Shown here: positions 1 to 13,237 of the stretch, in pieces | Numbering within the stretch: position 1 is the stretch's first letter | Layout of the letters: each line of letters begins with the position of its first letter | DNA from: Dreissena polymorpha | Taxonomy: Eukaryota; Mollusca; Bivalvia; Myida; Dreissenidae | Assembly (NCBI RefSeq): GCF_020536995.1 | Contig: NC_068366.1 | Coordinates: 69,627,297-69,691,296 of the forward strand | DNA length: 64,000 nucleotides | Reading direction: 5' to 3' | Made by a program: the position numbers and the translations under genes | Notes under the pieces: generated by a model | Database searches by the model: none | The model's input: the letters and a program-made list of their open reading frames with translations, nothing else | What the model was told of the DNA's origin: nothing

Positions 1-1275
1 CATCATCAACTCATGACATCAAAGGTCAATTCTTTATCCGTATCTTTACACAGAATAAACATGAGTGATCGTTTGGCCGTATAAAACAAACGTTTGAAAT
101 TAGTTTCTTGCTATAGTAAAGAAATAACCGGATCTGCAATTGGTTTTATGTTAAAAGATAGCAGAACGTGATGAAAATGATAACGCAAACTACACATGCA
201 TTAAGTCGGCTTCTCCCAGCGCGAGGCTCATACAATATTGCAATTCGTGTTCATACATAAATACTTCTCATGAAGCGATCTCTAAGAATTGCATATGAGG
301 TGAATGAATCACGGTATATGTTTCTGTTCCTCAAAAGCAAAACTTTTTTCACCAACTTAAACTTGAACGAACGAAGCCATATATGTGCAACTTGATACAT
401 ATTCGTATTTAACTGAGTGAAGACCTCGATTCAAAAAGCATATGTTTTGTTGCATTGCGTAAACGTCACGGGTATTTAAGTTACTCATGTTGATGACGTA
501 CTTATGCGACCCCTACTAGTAAGAATTCTAATACCCAACACGAAACATCGAACGCAACTAAATGCTAACACATAATTTGCGTTGACACAAAAGGGTGGTG
601 CTACAGTGCTAGCCTTACATGCCACTAAGTACTAGCTAAATACGTAAGGTAGTTTCATTTAATTCAAAACATCAATTTTAATACCAATGTCACATATAAT
701 AACATGTAACAAGAAATAATACACTATGAAACATAATCATTGTCCGGTTTTTCTTTATCACCATTTTAGGCAATGTGCAAACATACATGTTTTGCCATTT
801 ACCTAACCACACAGATCGTTTATGCAGGCCCGAATTTACTCTTTTGTTAAATTAAATTTTGTTTGTGTAAATGTTAAACTATCTACACCTGTACAAGTAT
901 ATTTAAACATAACTGGTTATAGTCTGATATACTAGTAATTATTGTGTGTTTATCATATAATTAATTTTATTCTGCATAACAATGAACAATTGAGTTGGTA
1001 TGTACACATCAATGAACACATGAGGAACGTCCGACACACTTTTGTGATTAAACCTTTTTTCAAATCCAGCTAACAACAGTTCACACATAACAATCTTAAC
1101 TAAATGTTACTTTATGTAACTTTGTCAAAATTACTTTTTGCTTCGTTGCATTTAAATATATTTTTTCAATACAAAAACTCGTAACTGCATAAGAATAAGA
1201 AATTATATAAAACAACAACAAGAATCAACCGGGGATAAAAAAACAAGATAAGTATCAATAATATACACATATGTC

Positions 1276-3626
1276 CTAAGTTTGCCCCGCAGCGGCCGCA
1301 CCGGTCCCCAACTGCGTGCCAGCACCAACACTGATAACCTTGACCTCACTGCCCTCGCCCCCGTGTGGCTCCACGCCGAAGGCGGTTATGAATACGTTAG
1401 ACACTATGACGAGCAGCACCAGGATATTGCAGAACTTATCGAGGCGCTCCTCAATCAGGCGCTGCCGGCGGTCGTTGTCGTGAACGGCGGCGGTGGTGTC
1501 GGCCTTGTGCTCGTCCAGTTTCTTCTCTATGGACCAGATAATCAGCATGCAGATGGTGAATATGACCTGGGGAGGGAGATGCATGGTGTCAATGCATTGT
1601 TGGCAGTAGAGTATCAAGTCGTATTGTGACATATAAAGAAGCAGTAGTAGTTGTAGTAAATCATGTCGTAAATCATGTCGTTGCGTGTCGTATTATATCG
1701 TGAGGTCGAACTCTGAGTGTCAAGTCGTGTCGCGGCGAGTAAGCTATAACACTTACGTAACCATACATGCATTGATGTACGCTGCAAAATAGCGTACCCG
1801 CATTTATCACATGCTATACCCTGTTTCCCATGTAATATAACCATTACGAATATTTTTATCTTAAATATGTGTTATATACTTTTTAAGCATTTTCATTGGC
1901 TTAGTTTTTGTTCGATTGACCAATTTCATTTTGTTATTTTGCTGAAATTACGTTGCAAGGTCAAATGACGTCAAGAAATGTTAACAACATTCGGGATTTA
2001 TCATTTTGTTTGCGTAAATATTTATTTAATTTGCTCATAAAAAAACATGTGATAAAAAAGATCTGACACTCTTTGTCATATCAAACGATATTTTATTAAA
2101 CTCGTCCAGGAAATTCGTTAGTAAGCTAGCCAAAGGCTCGCTTACTAACACAATTCCCGAACTCGTTTAATAAAATATGGTATGATAGGACAACTCGTGC
2201 CGGATACTATATTTATCACTTGTGAATTGTAGTTGACGAGTATTTCGCAAACGTTGTACAAAGCAAAACTTCATAGAATAGTAACGTGGCCTTATACTAA
2301 TATACGAATTGAGAACAATAAACAATATGTAAATCCAATCATATTACGTAATTAACAATCCTTGAATACGATCATTTTAATAGATCAGCAATTCTTCTAT
2401 GCTCACAATGATCGGTTAGTATCATCGTACACTCCTGTAGCCATACTTGCGTATTATGCAATGCATAAACAATTCTCGCATATTATAGTGATTCGTTATA
2501 CATATATAGCGAACATAAAAACTATGGCGAAAGTTTTTACCTGTAGGCCGATTGACATTATAATGAAGACGAAGATGGGGTAGTAATATTTGTCCTTGTT
2601 CTCCATGGAGAGGAGAGACTTAAGCTGGGACACGTTCGCCATCACCAAGGCGACGTCCATCAACTGGTGGATGAAGTTGCGCTTACCCACGTAGATGTTA
2701 GGCGTCTCAGACATGTTCTGGAAGGTGGAATGCGATAATTTGTGAACTATAGAGCATACGGGAGACACGGGAAAAGGGGACTTAATGCAGTTTCCGGAAG
2801 TGTCGTTCAGGTAAAGCAGGTGAAGTCCAAATAAGCTAATCGGGGACGACTTTCCGCTTTAATGTCTTTTTCGGTAAAAGGGTGTCTCTTTTTAGCGAAT
2901 ATCCCATCTAGGCGGACAGTGAACGATTGGAAATGTATAACTGTCTAACACACTACACATGTATTTGTTTTCCAATTGATTCGTTGTTCCTTAGCATTTG
3001 TGAGCAGTAACAATACTATTAACGTTTCTGCCATTTATATTCACTTTGTGTACTGGTTAACTAAGATGAACGACGACAAGATATGTCTGTATTCATAAAA
3101 TTCAAGAAGTAAACATGTAGTCCCAAGTAAGGATAGAAAGCAAAATACTGGGGATTATTAACATAATAATTTTATATATTTAATCGCCTAGAATTAGATA
3201 AATGTTTGTACACTATGCCATCTAATTGGCTATACACAACGATTAATATGATTTAAATGCTTGATTCACTCAGTGAATCGGAATACTTTTTTCATTTAAA
3301 AGTACTCACTTAAAACACCAAGACGTGTAAAACAAAGATTGACTTTTAATAACCATCATAATAACCATGTAAACTAAAAGAAAGACCAAGACAAAACACA
3401 TGCAGTATTTAAAAAATAATTTGAAAGTCAAAATTATTAAAACTTTGTTGTATCAATTCTCAAAACCGGAGACAAAACTATATTATTTCAAATTTAACTG
3501 TATAATGCATATACGTAGTACCTTAAATGTTGCGTCAACGGCATCCTCCGATGTCGGAACGTTTGTTGTTTGTGACGTCATCTCGACCACTTCCGTTTCG
3601 TTATGAAGCTCTATAAACTGGGACAT
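1276..3626 (-). CDS. Ninjurin family protein, copy 1 (three coding exons)
   Basis: The coding exons are 3522-3626, 2541-2717 and 1276-1566 (35, 59 and 96 codons plus stop), giving 190 residues. Both introns are phase 0 with GT-AG ends: donors AAG|gtacta and CAG|gtaaaa, acceptors caccttccag and tccctcccccag-like. Recognition rests on the conserved ninjurin core. MDVALVMANVSQLKSLL (residues 55-71) matches vertebrate NINJ1 LDIALLMANASQLK, including the Asp and a basic pair just before it (K47, R48). A first membrane segment spans about 83-105 and a second about 138-159, ending NVFITAFG as in NINJ1. Vertebrate ninjurins act in cell adhesion, and NINJ1 polymerises to rupture the plasma membrane in lytic cell death; that role here is inference. 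The charged linker between membrane segments and the Gly/Ala-rich C-tail (160-190) are longer than in human NINJ1 (152 residues). A likely 3' splice site (ttcaaacag) lies 9 bases before the ATG, so a 5' noncoding exon is probable. A possible AATAAA lies at 966-971. Confidence 0.93.
2073..2194. repeat. Foldback (inverted-repeat) element in ninjurin intron 2, copy 1
   Basis: An imperfect palindrome of about 120 bp. The inner arms GTTAGTAAGC and GCTTACTAAC are perfect. Outer arms pair ATATTTTATTAAACTCG with CGTTTAATAAAATAT and run on with a few mismatches. It lies wholly inside intron 2 and has the form of a small MITE or foldback element. I see no coding capacity. Confidence 0.6.
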
Positions 3627-4409
3627 GGTTGGCTCCTGTTTGAAAAAGTGATGTTTCAGATCGTTACTTGAACATTTACTTTCCGAAATATATTACAAGC
3701 ACAAATGATGTAATAAAAGTATTTTTTGTAAACGTATACAGGTAATGGTTAGAATTTACGAGGGAGAATCTTCAATATTCAAAATTCCATTTTAAATAAA
3801 GAAACACACATACATCATAGCTTGACAAAATAAATTTAATTTCATTTTTGTTACATATTATTTCGCGCGAATGCATACTTTTTCAGTTGTAAACCTCATT
3901 TAGACTTCATAAATCCATTTCGAATTAAAAAAGAAATAATTAATGAGAATAATAAATGTATTCGCTCACCTTTCAACAGAGAATATCCGTTAAATTTAGA
4001 GTATCTATCCGGTAAATATAAAAAGTTATACTTTAAGATTGTATTATCTTTGTGTAGCTTGTTTAAATCTGAATGATTATTGTCTTCGTTATATAAATAG
4101 ATAAATTATAAACTATAATTCTAAAGCGCGAGAAAATGTGAACACACTATATAATATTTTAAGGCATCTAATATTTTGATTTGTGAATTAACCTCTTTTT
4201 ATACTTTTGAACGCTATATGATGTGGTCATTGATAAATATTAATAAAAATTGTCAACAATATTACAATTAACTTGATTGTATTATGTCATTAAGATAGAT
4301 AATTATTTAATATGAAAAAAGTACAATTGGACATTATTATGTAAGCAGAGATATAACAACCTGCATTCAGTACACTTGTTGTCGGGAGTCGTTCAGTAAA
4401 CTTCCTGCA
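3627..4409. other. Upstream flank of ninjurin copy 1
   Basis: AT-rich sequence 5' of the coding start on the minus strand. A splice-acceptor-like site abuts the first coding exon (AG at 3636-3637), so part of this interval is probably an intron in the 5' UTR. The stretch about 4320-4400 resembles 8211-8280 in the spacer. I see no coding exon. Confidence 0.4.
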
Positions 4410-4439
4410 TCAACTACTACTGTAACTACTACTACAACC

Positions 4440-4470
<31 letters not shown>

Positions 4471-4518
4471 CTACTACTACAACTTCTACTACTTCTAGTA
4501 CTACTACTACTACTACTT

Positions 4519-4602
<84 letters not shown>

Positions 4603-4603
4603 T

Positions 4604-4698
<95 letters not shown>

Positions 4699-4945
4699 AA
4701 ACTCCTACTACTTTTACTGATACTGCTGCTTCTGCTACTACTACTGCTACAACTTCTACCACCACCACCACCACCACCACCACCACCACCACCACCACCT
4801 CCGCCGCCACCGCCGCCGCCATCGCTTTCGCCATCGCCTCCGCCACCGCCTCCGCCTCCGCCACCGCCACCGCCACCGCCAACGCCACCGCCAACGCCAC
4901 CACTACCACCACCACTACCACCACCACCACCACCACCACCACCTC
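4410..4945. repeat. Compound (ACT)n / (CCA)n triplet microsatellite, copy 1
   Basis: About 270 bp of ACT/CTA and ACA triplets followed by about 190 bp of CCA and CCGCCA triplets. Because the unit is three bases, long false reading frames of Ser/Gly/Val/Ala run through it. It is 12 bp longer than the copy at 12958, the largest length difference between the duplicates apart from the 15-bp block. Confidence 0.95.
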
Positions 4946-6689
4946 CTTCGCTCTCGTATGGTATGAAAGTACTGAGGGTGTATATCCCATACACCATCAG
5001 TTTCAAACAGTGTAACTGATAATACTACATTTAGGATTTAAACCCGCACCAAGCTATTGTGTTTTCGCATTAACACATCATTTAGGATAAATTTGTGAAC
5101 AAATCGACCGGTGAACACGTTTTATTTGATAAGCAAGTGCAAATTTGAGATACTAGACTTCTTTCTTTACACACCAAAATCCACAGAAATTCAAATAGGC
5201 GCGTTGACACCGAAAATTAAAATTTGAGACGAACATAGTAGCAAATTCGTTTCAAATATGGATGTCCACAATTCCCAGGAACTATATTGATAACATAAAC
5301 ACCAAATTATAAACAATAAAATGTATTAGTGGTTATAAATCAAATTGATGAGAACTCTCGAATATATTTACATAGAAGTGTGTATACAAACATACTTCCA
5401 TGCGTGGTGAGATTTTAAAGAAGTCTTGGTGATGTGCTTGGAAACTAAGATGAGGTTAGTTGTTGACCATCGTTTACACTGATCAAGAATATTTAGTCAC
5501 CTATTGAATGCTTATCTTGGATTGGATAAAACCTATTTCGCCATCCGTTCCGAGTATTACCGGACGCATATGTATACATGCTTTGAAAATCATGCTCATA
5601 AGTGAAATACTTGCTCACAACTGAAAGGGTTTTATGCTACAAACACGCAACCTATATGGCCTTTGCTATTGCCACTACCACTCTTACAGGACACATTGAA
5701 GTACATCTTCGTTTTTGAAGTGGGATATCATTTCCTCTTCGAACACAGAAAGCAGCTTTAATTCGAGGATTTTGTGTGAGGAGATCAATTGTCGTTATGG
5801 TGGATCCGACATCATTATAAGTTACAGATGAACACTTTTGTTGCTGCTAAAAAAGGTGCAAAAGTCAAACAAAACTTCACAATGACCACACTTGCAAGGA
5901 ACCAAAGTAAATATTAGGTCAACAAGTATTGGTGAGACAGGAAAATGTTGAACACCCAAACAAATTCACCAACATTCTTGGGACCTTATACAATGTTCAA
6001 ATAGCGCCAAATTACACTTATACATTTAAATCCCTTGAAATAAAAATACCTTTAACTCACTTGTTAATACCCAGCGCGTTTAACTATGCCATACAAGCAG
6101 CCATTCACAGGAACATGCAAATTATTTTGATGACACTATGGCAATGCCAACTGATTCCTCTCACAACAACAAACATTGAGAAAGATTGTAGAGCACTTAT
6201 CAAAATGGCATGCATTATTACATAGTTTAACGGTTGGGATTGTTGCACGTTCAATACTCGTGTGTTCTCGCAGTTCCGTCCAACTCATCGTTACCGTTTC
6301 CCTGTCTTTCACGTAACCGAAATTTGAAAGAATCTTTCTGACTGTGCTATTTGTTCGGCGATCCCGGCGTCCGGTGCACACGTAAAATCTTTTGAGAGGT
6401 TACTACTTGTTCGAAAATCTAACACAAGCTTACCTAGTAATGGCCCAGCATCACTTCCGTTGTTTCAGGACATTCAGTAATGTTTCCGACTGCCTCCTGT
6501 ACTGATGAAAAAAAATAGGTTATCATGAATGGATTTTGATTTCAAATAGCTAACAAAATAACACCTTATTATCCTGGCGTGAAACCCGATCTTCCACCCT
6601 CTTTGCTCTACTCTAATGCACCATCAACAAACGTTTAATCTCCTGCTCAACACTCTCCATTCGTGTTTCAGGACACAATATAAGACTTT
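4946..6689. other. Noncoding interval, duplicated; possible ninjurin 5' region
   Basis: No recognisable gene. A GC-richer patch at about 6240-6390 reads on the minus strand into a donor-like site (GAAACG|gtaacg near 6290). It could be a 5' noncoding exon or promoter of the ninjurin gene, or an exon of something else. The evidence is a single weak splice site, so I do not call it. The counterpart in copy 2 is 13482-15226. Confidence 0.3.
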
Positions 6690-6901
6690 ATTATCCCCCG
6701 CCATAGGCGGAGAGATATTGTTTTGGCGTTGTTCGTCCGTCCTTCCGTCCGTCCTTCCGTCCGTCCGTCTTTCCGTGCGCCCGTCCGTCCGTCCGTCCGG
6801 AGCCATATCTTGGAAGTGCTTTTGCAGATTTCATTGAAACTTGGTATGAGTATATACATGGATAATAGGACCATGCACGCCAAATGGCATAGTACACCAT
6901 T
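6690..6901 (+). mobile_element. CCCCCGCC-ended MITE, truncated at the duplication edge
   Basis: Begins 'ttatcccccgccataggcgg', then a CCGT/CCTT simple-repeat run, then AGCCATATCTTGGAAGTGC. It matches the complete element at 15227-15540 for its first two thirds and ends abruptly at 6901, where copy 1 continues into unrelated spacer. I recall closely similar dispersed repeats in bivalves. Confidence 0.7.
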
Positions 6902-7406
6902 GCTGAATGTTGATAAAAATGTCTGCTCAATTATTCTTTACAATTGAACTTTTGTATTGAGAATTTTCAGTAAATGTCTTATTATAATATCTAGCATGAG
7001 ATTTCATATGGAGTGTTTGGGGTAAAGGTCACTGTTTGAAGATATTGAGTAATTGTTTCCACAAAATAACTTGAAAATAAAATTGAGTTATTGCAATTAA
7101 ACATTATACATATACAACTTGTGTCAATGGATTGCACATTCAATTGGGGGGGGGGGGGGGACGGACGGAATAACCATCGTTAATCGCACACGTACTAAAT
7201 CAGTCAATAACATTTACAATTAAAAGAACATTCAAAACGCGCTGTAATTCGACAGCGCTTGTTATTTAGGTGTATTTATTGTTGTTATTCATGTTTGCCA
7301 TACACCATATCTGATACACAAACATACATTCATGTTTGGTATTTGAAACTATGTTATTTTATTTCGAACTCAAGTAAATGTTTACGTTAAAACGCGTAAC
7401 TAATTG

Positions 7407-7883
7407 TTTAAGGCCTTTTCACAGATTTTAAATGCTATATATTAATATATGTAAACATGTTATCTAAAAATCTCCAGTAAACAAACAAGAATAAAGTTTA
7501 AGAAAGAAAAAAAGGAACCCTCAACTGGGCTCAAACCACTGACCCCTGGAGTAAAAGTCCATCGCTTAGACCACACGGCTATCCGTGCTCATGCAATGAG
7601 TGATGTATTTTATACTTTATATAAGCAATCCTCGTAGTATCCCAAAATATAATGGCAACAACAGAACTCTCTAAATTATTCAATCGTTTTTCGTTGACAC
7701 GCTTTTATAATTTTGGTGTCTTTAAATCGTCAAAAGATGCAGATAATGGATATATTAGAGCATGGTAAATGTTCAGTATTACTGTTTCCACACAAATATC
7801 ATAACTAAAACGAAACTTTGCGAATCTGATTTTTTTTTATAAATAATTTTGTCAATTTCCAAAACGTGAAAAAGCCCCTTTAA
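7407..7883 (-). mobile_element. tRNA-like SINE core within inverted terminal ends
   Basis: The ends are inverted: TTTAAGGCCTTTTCAC at the left and GTGAAAAAGCCCCTTTAA at the right. Read on the minus strand, the middle has a pol III A box (TAGCCGTGTGG, 7571-7581) and B box (GGTTTGAGCCC, 7527-7537) at tRNA spacing. The same design, including the text around the tRNA-like part, recurs at 18446-18960 in the other orientation, so this is a dispersed family. Confidence 0.7.
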
Positions 7884-8297
7884 GTGAATCTTATCTTATC
7901 TTTTAAGTATGTTCACCTTTTTAAAATAAATAATAATTCTGATCTATATGATAAAACATGCATGTATTTGTTTTACTGATATGACTTGTTTAAGTTTTTT
8001 ATGAATTGTTAAACTTTTAATCTACTATAAAGTACGAATATATAGTGTAACTTGTACTCGAACAATCAATACATGATAAGAACAGGGTAACCTTAGTTTA
8101 TATATATATATATACAATTTAGATGATAGTATATTATTTGAGTAAACAATGACAATTGCGTTTGTTTACTGGTGTATATTGTTTATTTTCTTTACATAAT
8201 ATTTTCAAAAACAATTGGACATTATGTCAGCTGAAATCGAAAAAAGTGCAATCAGTACACTTGCGTGTCGTTCAATTTACCAATTATGGTTAGCGTC

Positions 8298-8475
8298 TAG
8301 AAATAAGACCTTGGCAAACAGCGTAGACCAAGATGAGACGCCGCATGATGCTTAAAGTATTTTCTGTAAGAAACATTATAAATATAGAAATACATATACT
8401 AGACATCGCTAATTTTGGAAATAAATTGATCCAATTTAGAAGGATGGGAGAGTCCACTTGGCATAAATGGGTTAA
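8298..8475. repeat. Dispersed repeat fragment
   Basis: The sequence runs from 'ataagaccttggcaaacagc' to 'gcataaatgggttaa'. I recall this text from repeats in bivalve genomes, usually with a hairpin (AGATGAGACGCCGCAT) that is only half present here. The assignment is from memory and not testable inside the window. Confidence 0.4.
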
Positions 8476-9838
8476 ACATTCATGACTGATAAGCGGCAGC
8501 ACTACTTACATTGCTATTACTACCGCTACAGCAGCAACCGCAGTGACATTAACAATAAACATTCATCATCAACTCATGACATCAACGGTCAATTCTTTAT
8601 CCGTATCTTTACACAGAATAAACATGAGTGATCGTTTGGCCGTATAAAACAAACGTTTGAAATTAGTTTCTTGCTATAGTAAAGAAATAACCGGATCTGC
8701 AATTGGTTTTATGTTAAAAGATAGCAGAACGTGATGAAAATGATAACGCAAACTACACATGCATTAAGTCGGCTTCTCCCAGCGCGAGGCTCATACAATA
8801 TTGCAATTCGTGTTCATACATAAATACTTCTCATGAAGCGATCTCTAAGAATTGCATATGAGGTGAATGAATCACGGTATATGTTTCTGTTCCTCAAAAG
8901 CAAAACTTTTTTCTACAACTTAAACTTGAACGAACGAAGCCATATATGTGCAACTTGATACATATTCGTATTTAACTGAGTGAAGACCTCGATTCAAAAA
9001 GCATATGTTTTGTTGCATTGCGTAAACGTCACGGGTATTTAAGTTACTCATGTTGATGACGTACTTATGCGACCCCTACTAGTAAGAATTCTAATACCCA
9101 ACACGAAACATCGAACGCAACTAAATGCTAACACATAATTTGCGTTGACACAAAAGGGTGGTGCAACAGTGCTAGCCTTACATGCCACTAAGTACTAGCT
9201 AAATACGTAAGGTAGTTTCATTTAATTCAAAACATCAATTTTAATACCAATGTCACATATAATAACATGTAACAAGAAATAATACACTATGAAACATAAT
9301 CATTGTCCGGTTTTTCTTTATCACCATTTTAGGCAATGTGCAAACATACATGTTTTGCCATTTACCTAACCACACAGATCGTTTATGCAGGCCCGAATTT
9401 ACTCTTTTGTTAAATTAAATTTTGTTTGTGTAAATGTTAAACTATCTACACCTGTACAAGTATATTTAAACATAACTGGTTATAGTCTGATATACTAGTA
9501 ATTATTGTGTGTTTATCATATAATTAATTTTATTCTGCATAACAATGAACAATTGAGTTGGTATGTACACATCAATGAACACATGAGGAACGTCCGACAC
9601 ACTTTTGTGATTAAACCTTTTTTCAAATCCAGCTAACAACAGTTCACACATAACAATCTTAACTAAATGTTACTTTATGTAACTTTGTCAAAATTACTTT
9701 TTGCTTCGTTGCATTTAAATATATTTTTTCAATACAAAAACTCGTAACTGCATAAGAATAAGAAATTATATAAAACAACAACAAGAATCAACCGGGGATA
9801 AAAAAACAAGATAAGTATCAATAATATACACATATGTC

Positions 9839-12174
9839 CTAAGTTTGCCCCGCAGCGGCCGCACCGGTCCCCAACTGCGTGCCAGCACCAACACTGATAA
9901 CCTTGACCTCACTGCCCTCGCCCCCGTGTGGCTCCACGCCGAAGGCGGTTATGAATACGTTAGACACTATGACGAGCAGCACCAGGATATTGCAGAACTT
10001 ATCGAGGCGCTCCTCAATCAGGCGCTGCCGGCGGTCGTTGTCGTGAACGGCGGCGGTGGTGTCGGCCTTGTGCTCGTCCAGTTTCTTCTCTATGGACCAG
10101 ATAATCAGCATGCAGATGGTGAATATGACCTGGGGAGGGAGATGCATGGTGTCAATGCATTGTTGGCAGTAGAGTATCAAGTCGTATTGTGACATATAAA
10201 GAAGCAGTAGTAGTTGTAGTAAATCATGTCGTAAATCATGTTATATCGTGAGGTCGAACTCTGAGTGTCAAGTCGTGTCGCGGCGAGTAAGCTATAACAC
10301 TCACGTAACCATACATGCATTGATGTACGCTGCAAAATAGCGTACCCGCATTTATCACATGCTATACCCTGTTTCCCATGTAATATAACCATTACGAATA
10401 TTTGTATCTTAAATATGTGTTATATACTTTTTAAGCATTTTCATTGGCTTAGTTTTTGTTCGATTGACCAATTTCATTTTGTTATTTTGCTGAAATTACG
10501 TTGCAAGGTCAAATGACGTCAAGAAATGTTAACAACATTCGGGATTTATCATTTTGTTTGCGTAAATATTTATTTAATTTGCTCATAAAAAAACATGTGA
10601 TAAAAAAGATCTGACACTCTTTGTCATATCAAACGATATTTTATTAAACTCGTCCAGGAAATTCGTTAGTAAGCTAGCCAAAGGCTCGCTTACTAACACA
10701 ATTCCCGAACTCGTTTAATAAAATATGGTATGATAGGACAACTCGTGCCGGATACTATATTTATCACTTGTGAATTGTAGTTGACGAGTATTTCGCAAAC
10801 GTTGTACAAAGCAAAACTTCATAGAATAGTAACGTGGCCTTATACTAATATACGAATTGAGAACAATAAACAATATGTAAATCCAATCATATTACGTAAT
10901 TAACAATCCTTGAATACGATCATTTTAATAGATCAGCAATTCTTCTATGCTCACAATGATCGGTTAGTATCATCGTACACTCCTGTAGCCATACTTGCGT
11001 ATTATGCAATGCATAAACAATTCTCGCATATTATAGTGATTCGTTATACATATATAGCGAACATAAAAACTATGGCGAAAGTTTTTACCTGTAGGCCGAT
11101 TGACATTATAATGAAGACGAAGATGGGGTAGTAATATTTGTCCTTGTTCTCCATGGAGAGGAGAGACTTAAGCTGGGACACGTTCGCCATCACCAAGGCG
11201 ACGTCCATCAACTGGTGGATGAAGTTGCGCTTACCCACGTAGATGTTAGGCGTCTCAGACATGTTCTGGAAGGTGGAATGCGATAATTTGTGAACTATAG
11301 AGCATACGGGAGACACGGGAAAAGGGGACTTAATGCAGTTTCCGGAAGTGTCGTTCAGGTAAAGCAGGTGAAGTCCAAATAAGCTAATCGGGGACGACTT
11401 TCCGCTTTAATGTCTTTTTCGGTAAAAGGGTGTCTCTTTTTAGCGAATATCCCATCTAGGCGGACAGTGAACGATTGGAAATGTATAACTGTCTAACACA
11501 CTACACATGTATTTGTTTTCCAATTGATTCGTTGTTCCTTAGCATTTGTGAGCAGTAACAATACTATTAACGTTTCTGCCATTTATATTCACTTTGTGTA
11601 CTGGTTAACTAAGATGAACGACGACAAGATATGTCTGTATTCATAAAATTCAAGAAGTAAACATGTAGTCCCAAGTAAGGATAGAAAGCAAAATACTGGG
11701 GATTATTAACATAATAATTTTATATATTTAATCGCCTAGAATTAGATAAATGTTTGTACACTATGCCATCTAATTGGCTATACACAACGATTAATATGAT
11801 TTAAATGCTTGATTCACTCAGTGAATCGGAATACTTTTTTCATTTAAAAGTACTCACTTAAAACACCAAGACGTGTAAAACAAAGATTGACGTTTAATAA
11901 CCATCATAATAACCATGTAAACTAAAAGAAAGACCAAGACAAAACACATGCAGTATTTAAAAAATAATTTGAAAGTCAAAATTATTAAAACTTTGTTGTA
12001 TCAATTCTCAAAACCGGAGACAAAACTATATTATTTCAAATTTAACTGTATAATGCATATACGTAGTACCTTAAATGTTGCGTCAACGGCATCCTCCGAT
12101 GTCGGAACGTTTGTTGTTTGTGACGTCATCTCGACCACTTCCGTTTCGTTATGAAGCTCTATAAACTGGGACAT
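9839..12174 (-). CDS. Ninjurin family protein, copy 2 (three coding exons)
   Basis: The coding exons are 12070-12174, 11089-11265 and 9839-10129, with the same phase-0 splice sites as copy 1 and the same predicted 190-residue protein. Intron 1 is 804 bp in both copies; intron 2 is 959 bp here against 974 bp in copy 1. The core LMDVALVMANVSQLK and the second membrane segment ending NVFITAFG identify the family. Upstream it keeps about 3.3 kb in common with copy 1, then joins unique sequence at 15442. A promoter or 5' exon beyond that point would serve only this copy. With no coding difference and open frames in both, the two are either a very young functional pair or one gene assembled twice. 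Confidence 0.92.
10621..10742. repeat. Foldback element in ninjurin intron 2, copy 2
   Basis: Counterpart of 2073-2194, carried along by the segmental duplication. It keeps the perfect inner arms GTTAGTAAGC/GCTTACTAAC. Confidence 0.6.
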
Positions 12175-12957
12175 GGTTGGCTCCTGTTTGAAAAAGTGAT
12201 GTTTCAGATCGTTACTTGAACATTTACTTTCCGAAATATATTACAAGCACAAATGATGTAATAAAAGTATTTTTTGTAAACGTATACAGGTAATGGTTAG
12301 AATTTACGAGGGAGAATCTTCAATATTCAAAATTCCATTTTAAATAAAGAAACACACATACATCATAGCTTGACAAAATAAATTTAATTTCATTTTTGTT
12401 ACATATTATTTCGCGCGAATGCATACTTTTTCAGTTGTAAACCTCATTTAGACTTCATAAATCCATTTCGAATTAAAAAAGAAATAATTAATGAGAATAA
12501 TAAATGTATTCGCTCACCTTTCAACAGAGAATATCCGTTAAATTTAGAGTATCTATCCGGTAAATATAAAAAGTTATACTTTAAGATTGTATTATCTTTG
12601 TGTAGCTTGTTTAAATCTGAATGATTATTGTCTTCGTTATATAAATAGATAAATTATAAACTATAATTCTAAAGCGCGAGAAAATGTGAACACACTATAT
12701 AATATTTTAAGGCATCTAATATTTTGATTTGTGAATTAACCTCTTTTTATACTTTTGAACGCTATATGATGTGGTCATTGATAAATATTAATAAAAATTG
12801 TCAACAATATTACAATTAACTTGATTGTATTATGTCATTAAGATAGATAATTATTTAATATGAAAAAAGTACAATTGGACATTATTATGTAAGCAGAGAT
12901 ATAACAACCTGCATTCAGTACACTTGTTGTCGGGAGTCGTTCAGTAAACTTCCTGCA

Positions 12958-12987
12958 TCAACTACTACTGTAACTACTACTACAACC

Positions 12988-13018
<31 letters not shown>

Positions 13019-13066
13019 CTACTACTACAACTTCTACTACTTCTAGTACTACTACTACTACTACTT

Positions 13067-13141
<75 letters not shown>

Positions 13142-13142
13142 T

Positions 13143-13237
<95 letters not shown>

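Larger units (their letters stand above)
1..6901. repeat. Tandem segmental duplication, copy 1
   Basis: This segment matches 8564-15441 almost base for base. I count about eight single-base differences by eye, a 15-bp block near 1679 absent from copy 2, 12 bp less triplet repeat in copy 2, and one extra 4-bp CCGT unit in copy 2. Homology stops at 6901, just after 'agtacaccat', inside a small CCCCCGCC-ended repeat. The left edge may lie outside the window because position 1 already aligns with 8564. The period is 8563 bp. It carries one full ninjurin gene plus about 3.3 kb upstream of its start codon. Confidence 0.95.
6902..8563. other. Spacer between the two duplicated segments
   Basis: This 1662-bp stretch has no counterpart after copy 2. 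It holds a 15-G run at 7146-7160 followed by ACGGACGGA, the tRNA-like element 7407-7883, a segment at 8211-8280 resembling 4320-4400, and a dispersed-repeat fragment at 8298-8475. I see no gene. Confidence 0.7.

Noticed and set aside
1276-1632. Reading the 1276-1632 frame as the last membrane segment of a Cys-loop receptor
   Set aside because: Adding the exon at 2541-2717 gives the ninjurin signature MANVSQLK and NVFITAFG. The extra residues before 1566 are intron sequence ahead of a good acceptor.
3263-3279. GATTCACTCAGTGAATC palindrome in ninjurin intron 1 (also in copy 2)
   Set aside because: A 17-bp palindrome inside an intron with no supporting context. Likely chance.
4410-5006. Long Ser/Gly-rich and Val/Ala-rich minus-strand frames (also at 12958-13542)
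   Set aside because: They are direct translations of ACT/CCA triplet repeats that change length between copies. There is no start, splice or domain evidence.
5929-6225. A 98-codon plus-strand frame (also at 14465-14761)
   Set aside because: No ATG-supported start context, splice sites or recognisable motif. It persists in both copies only because the duplication is recent.
6616-6947. Arg/Asp/Gly- and Pro/Ser-rich frames on both strands (also at 15152-15546)
   Set aside because: They come from the CCGT/CCTT simple repeat within the CCCCCGCC-ended element.
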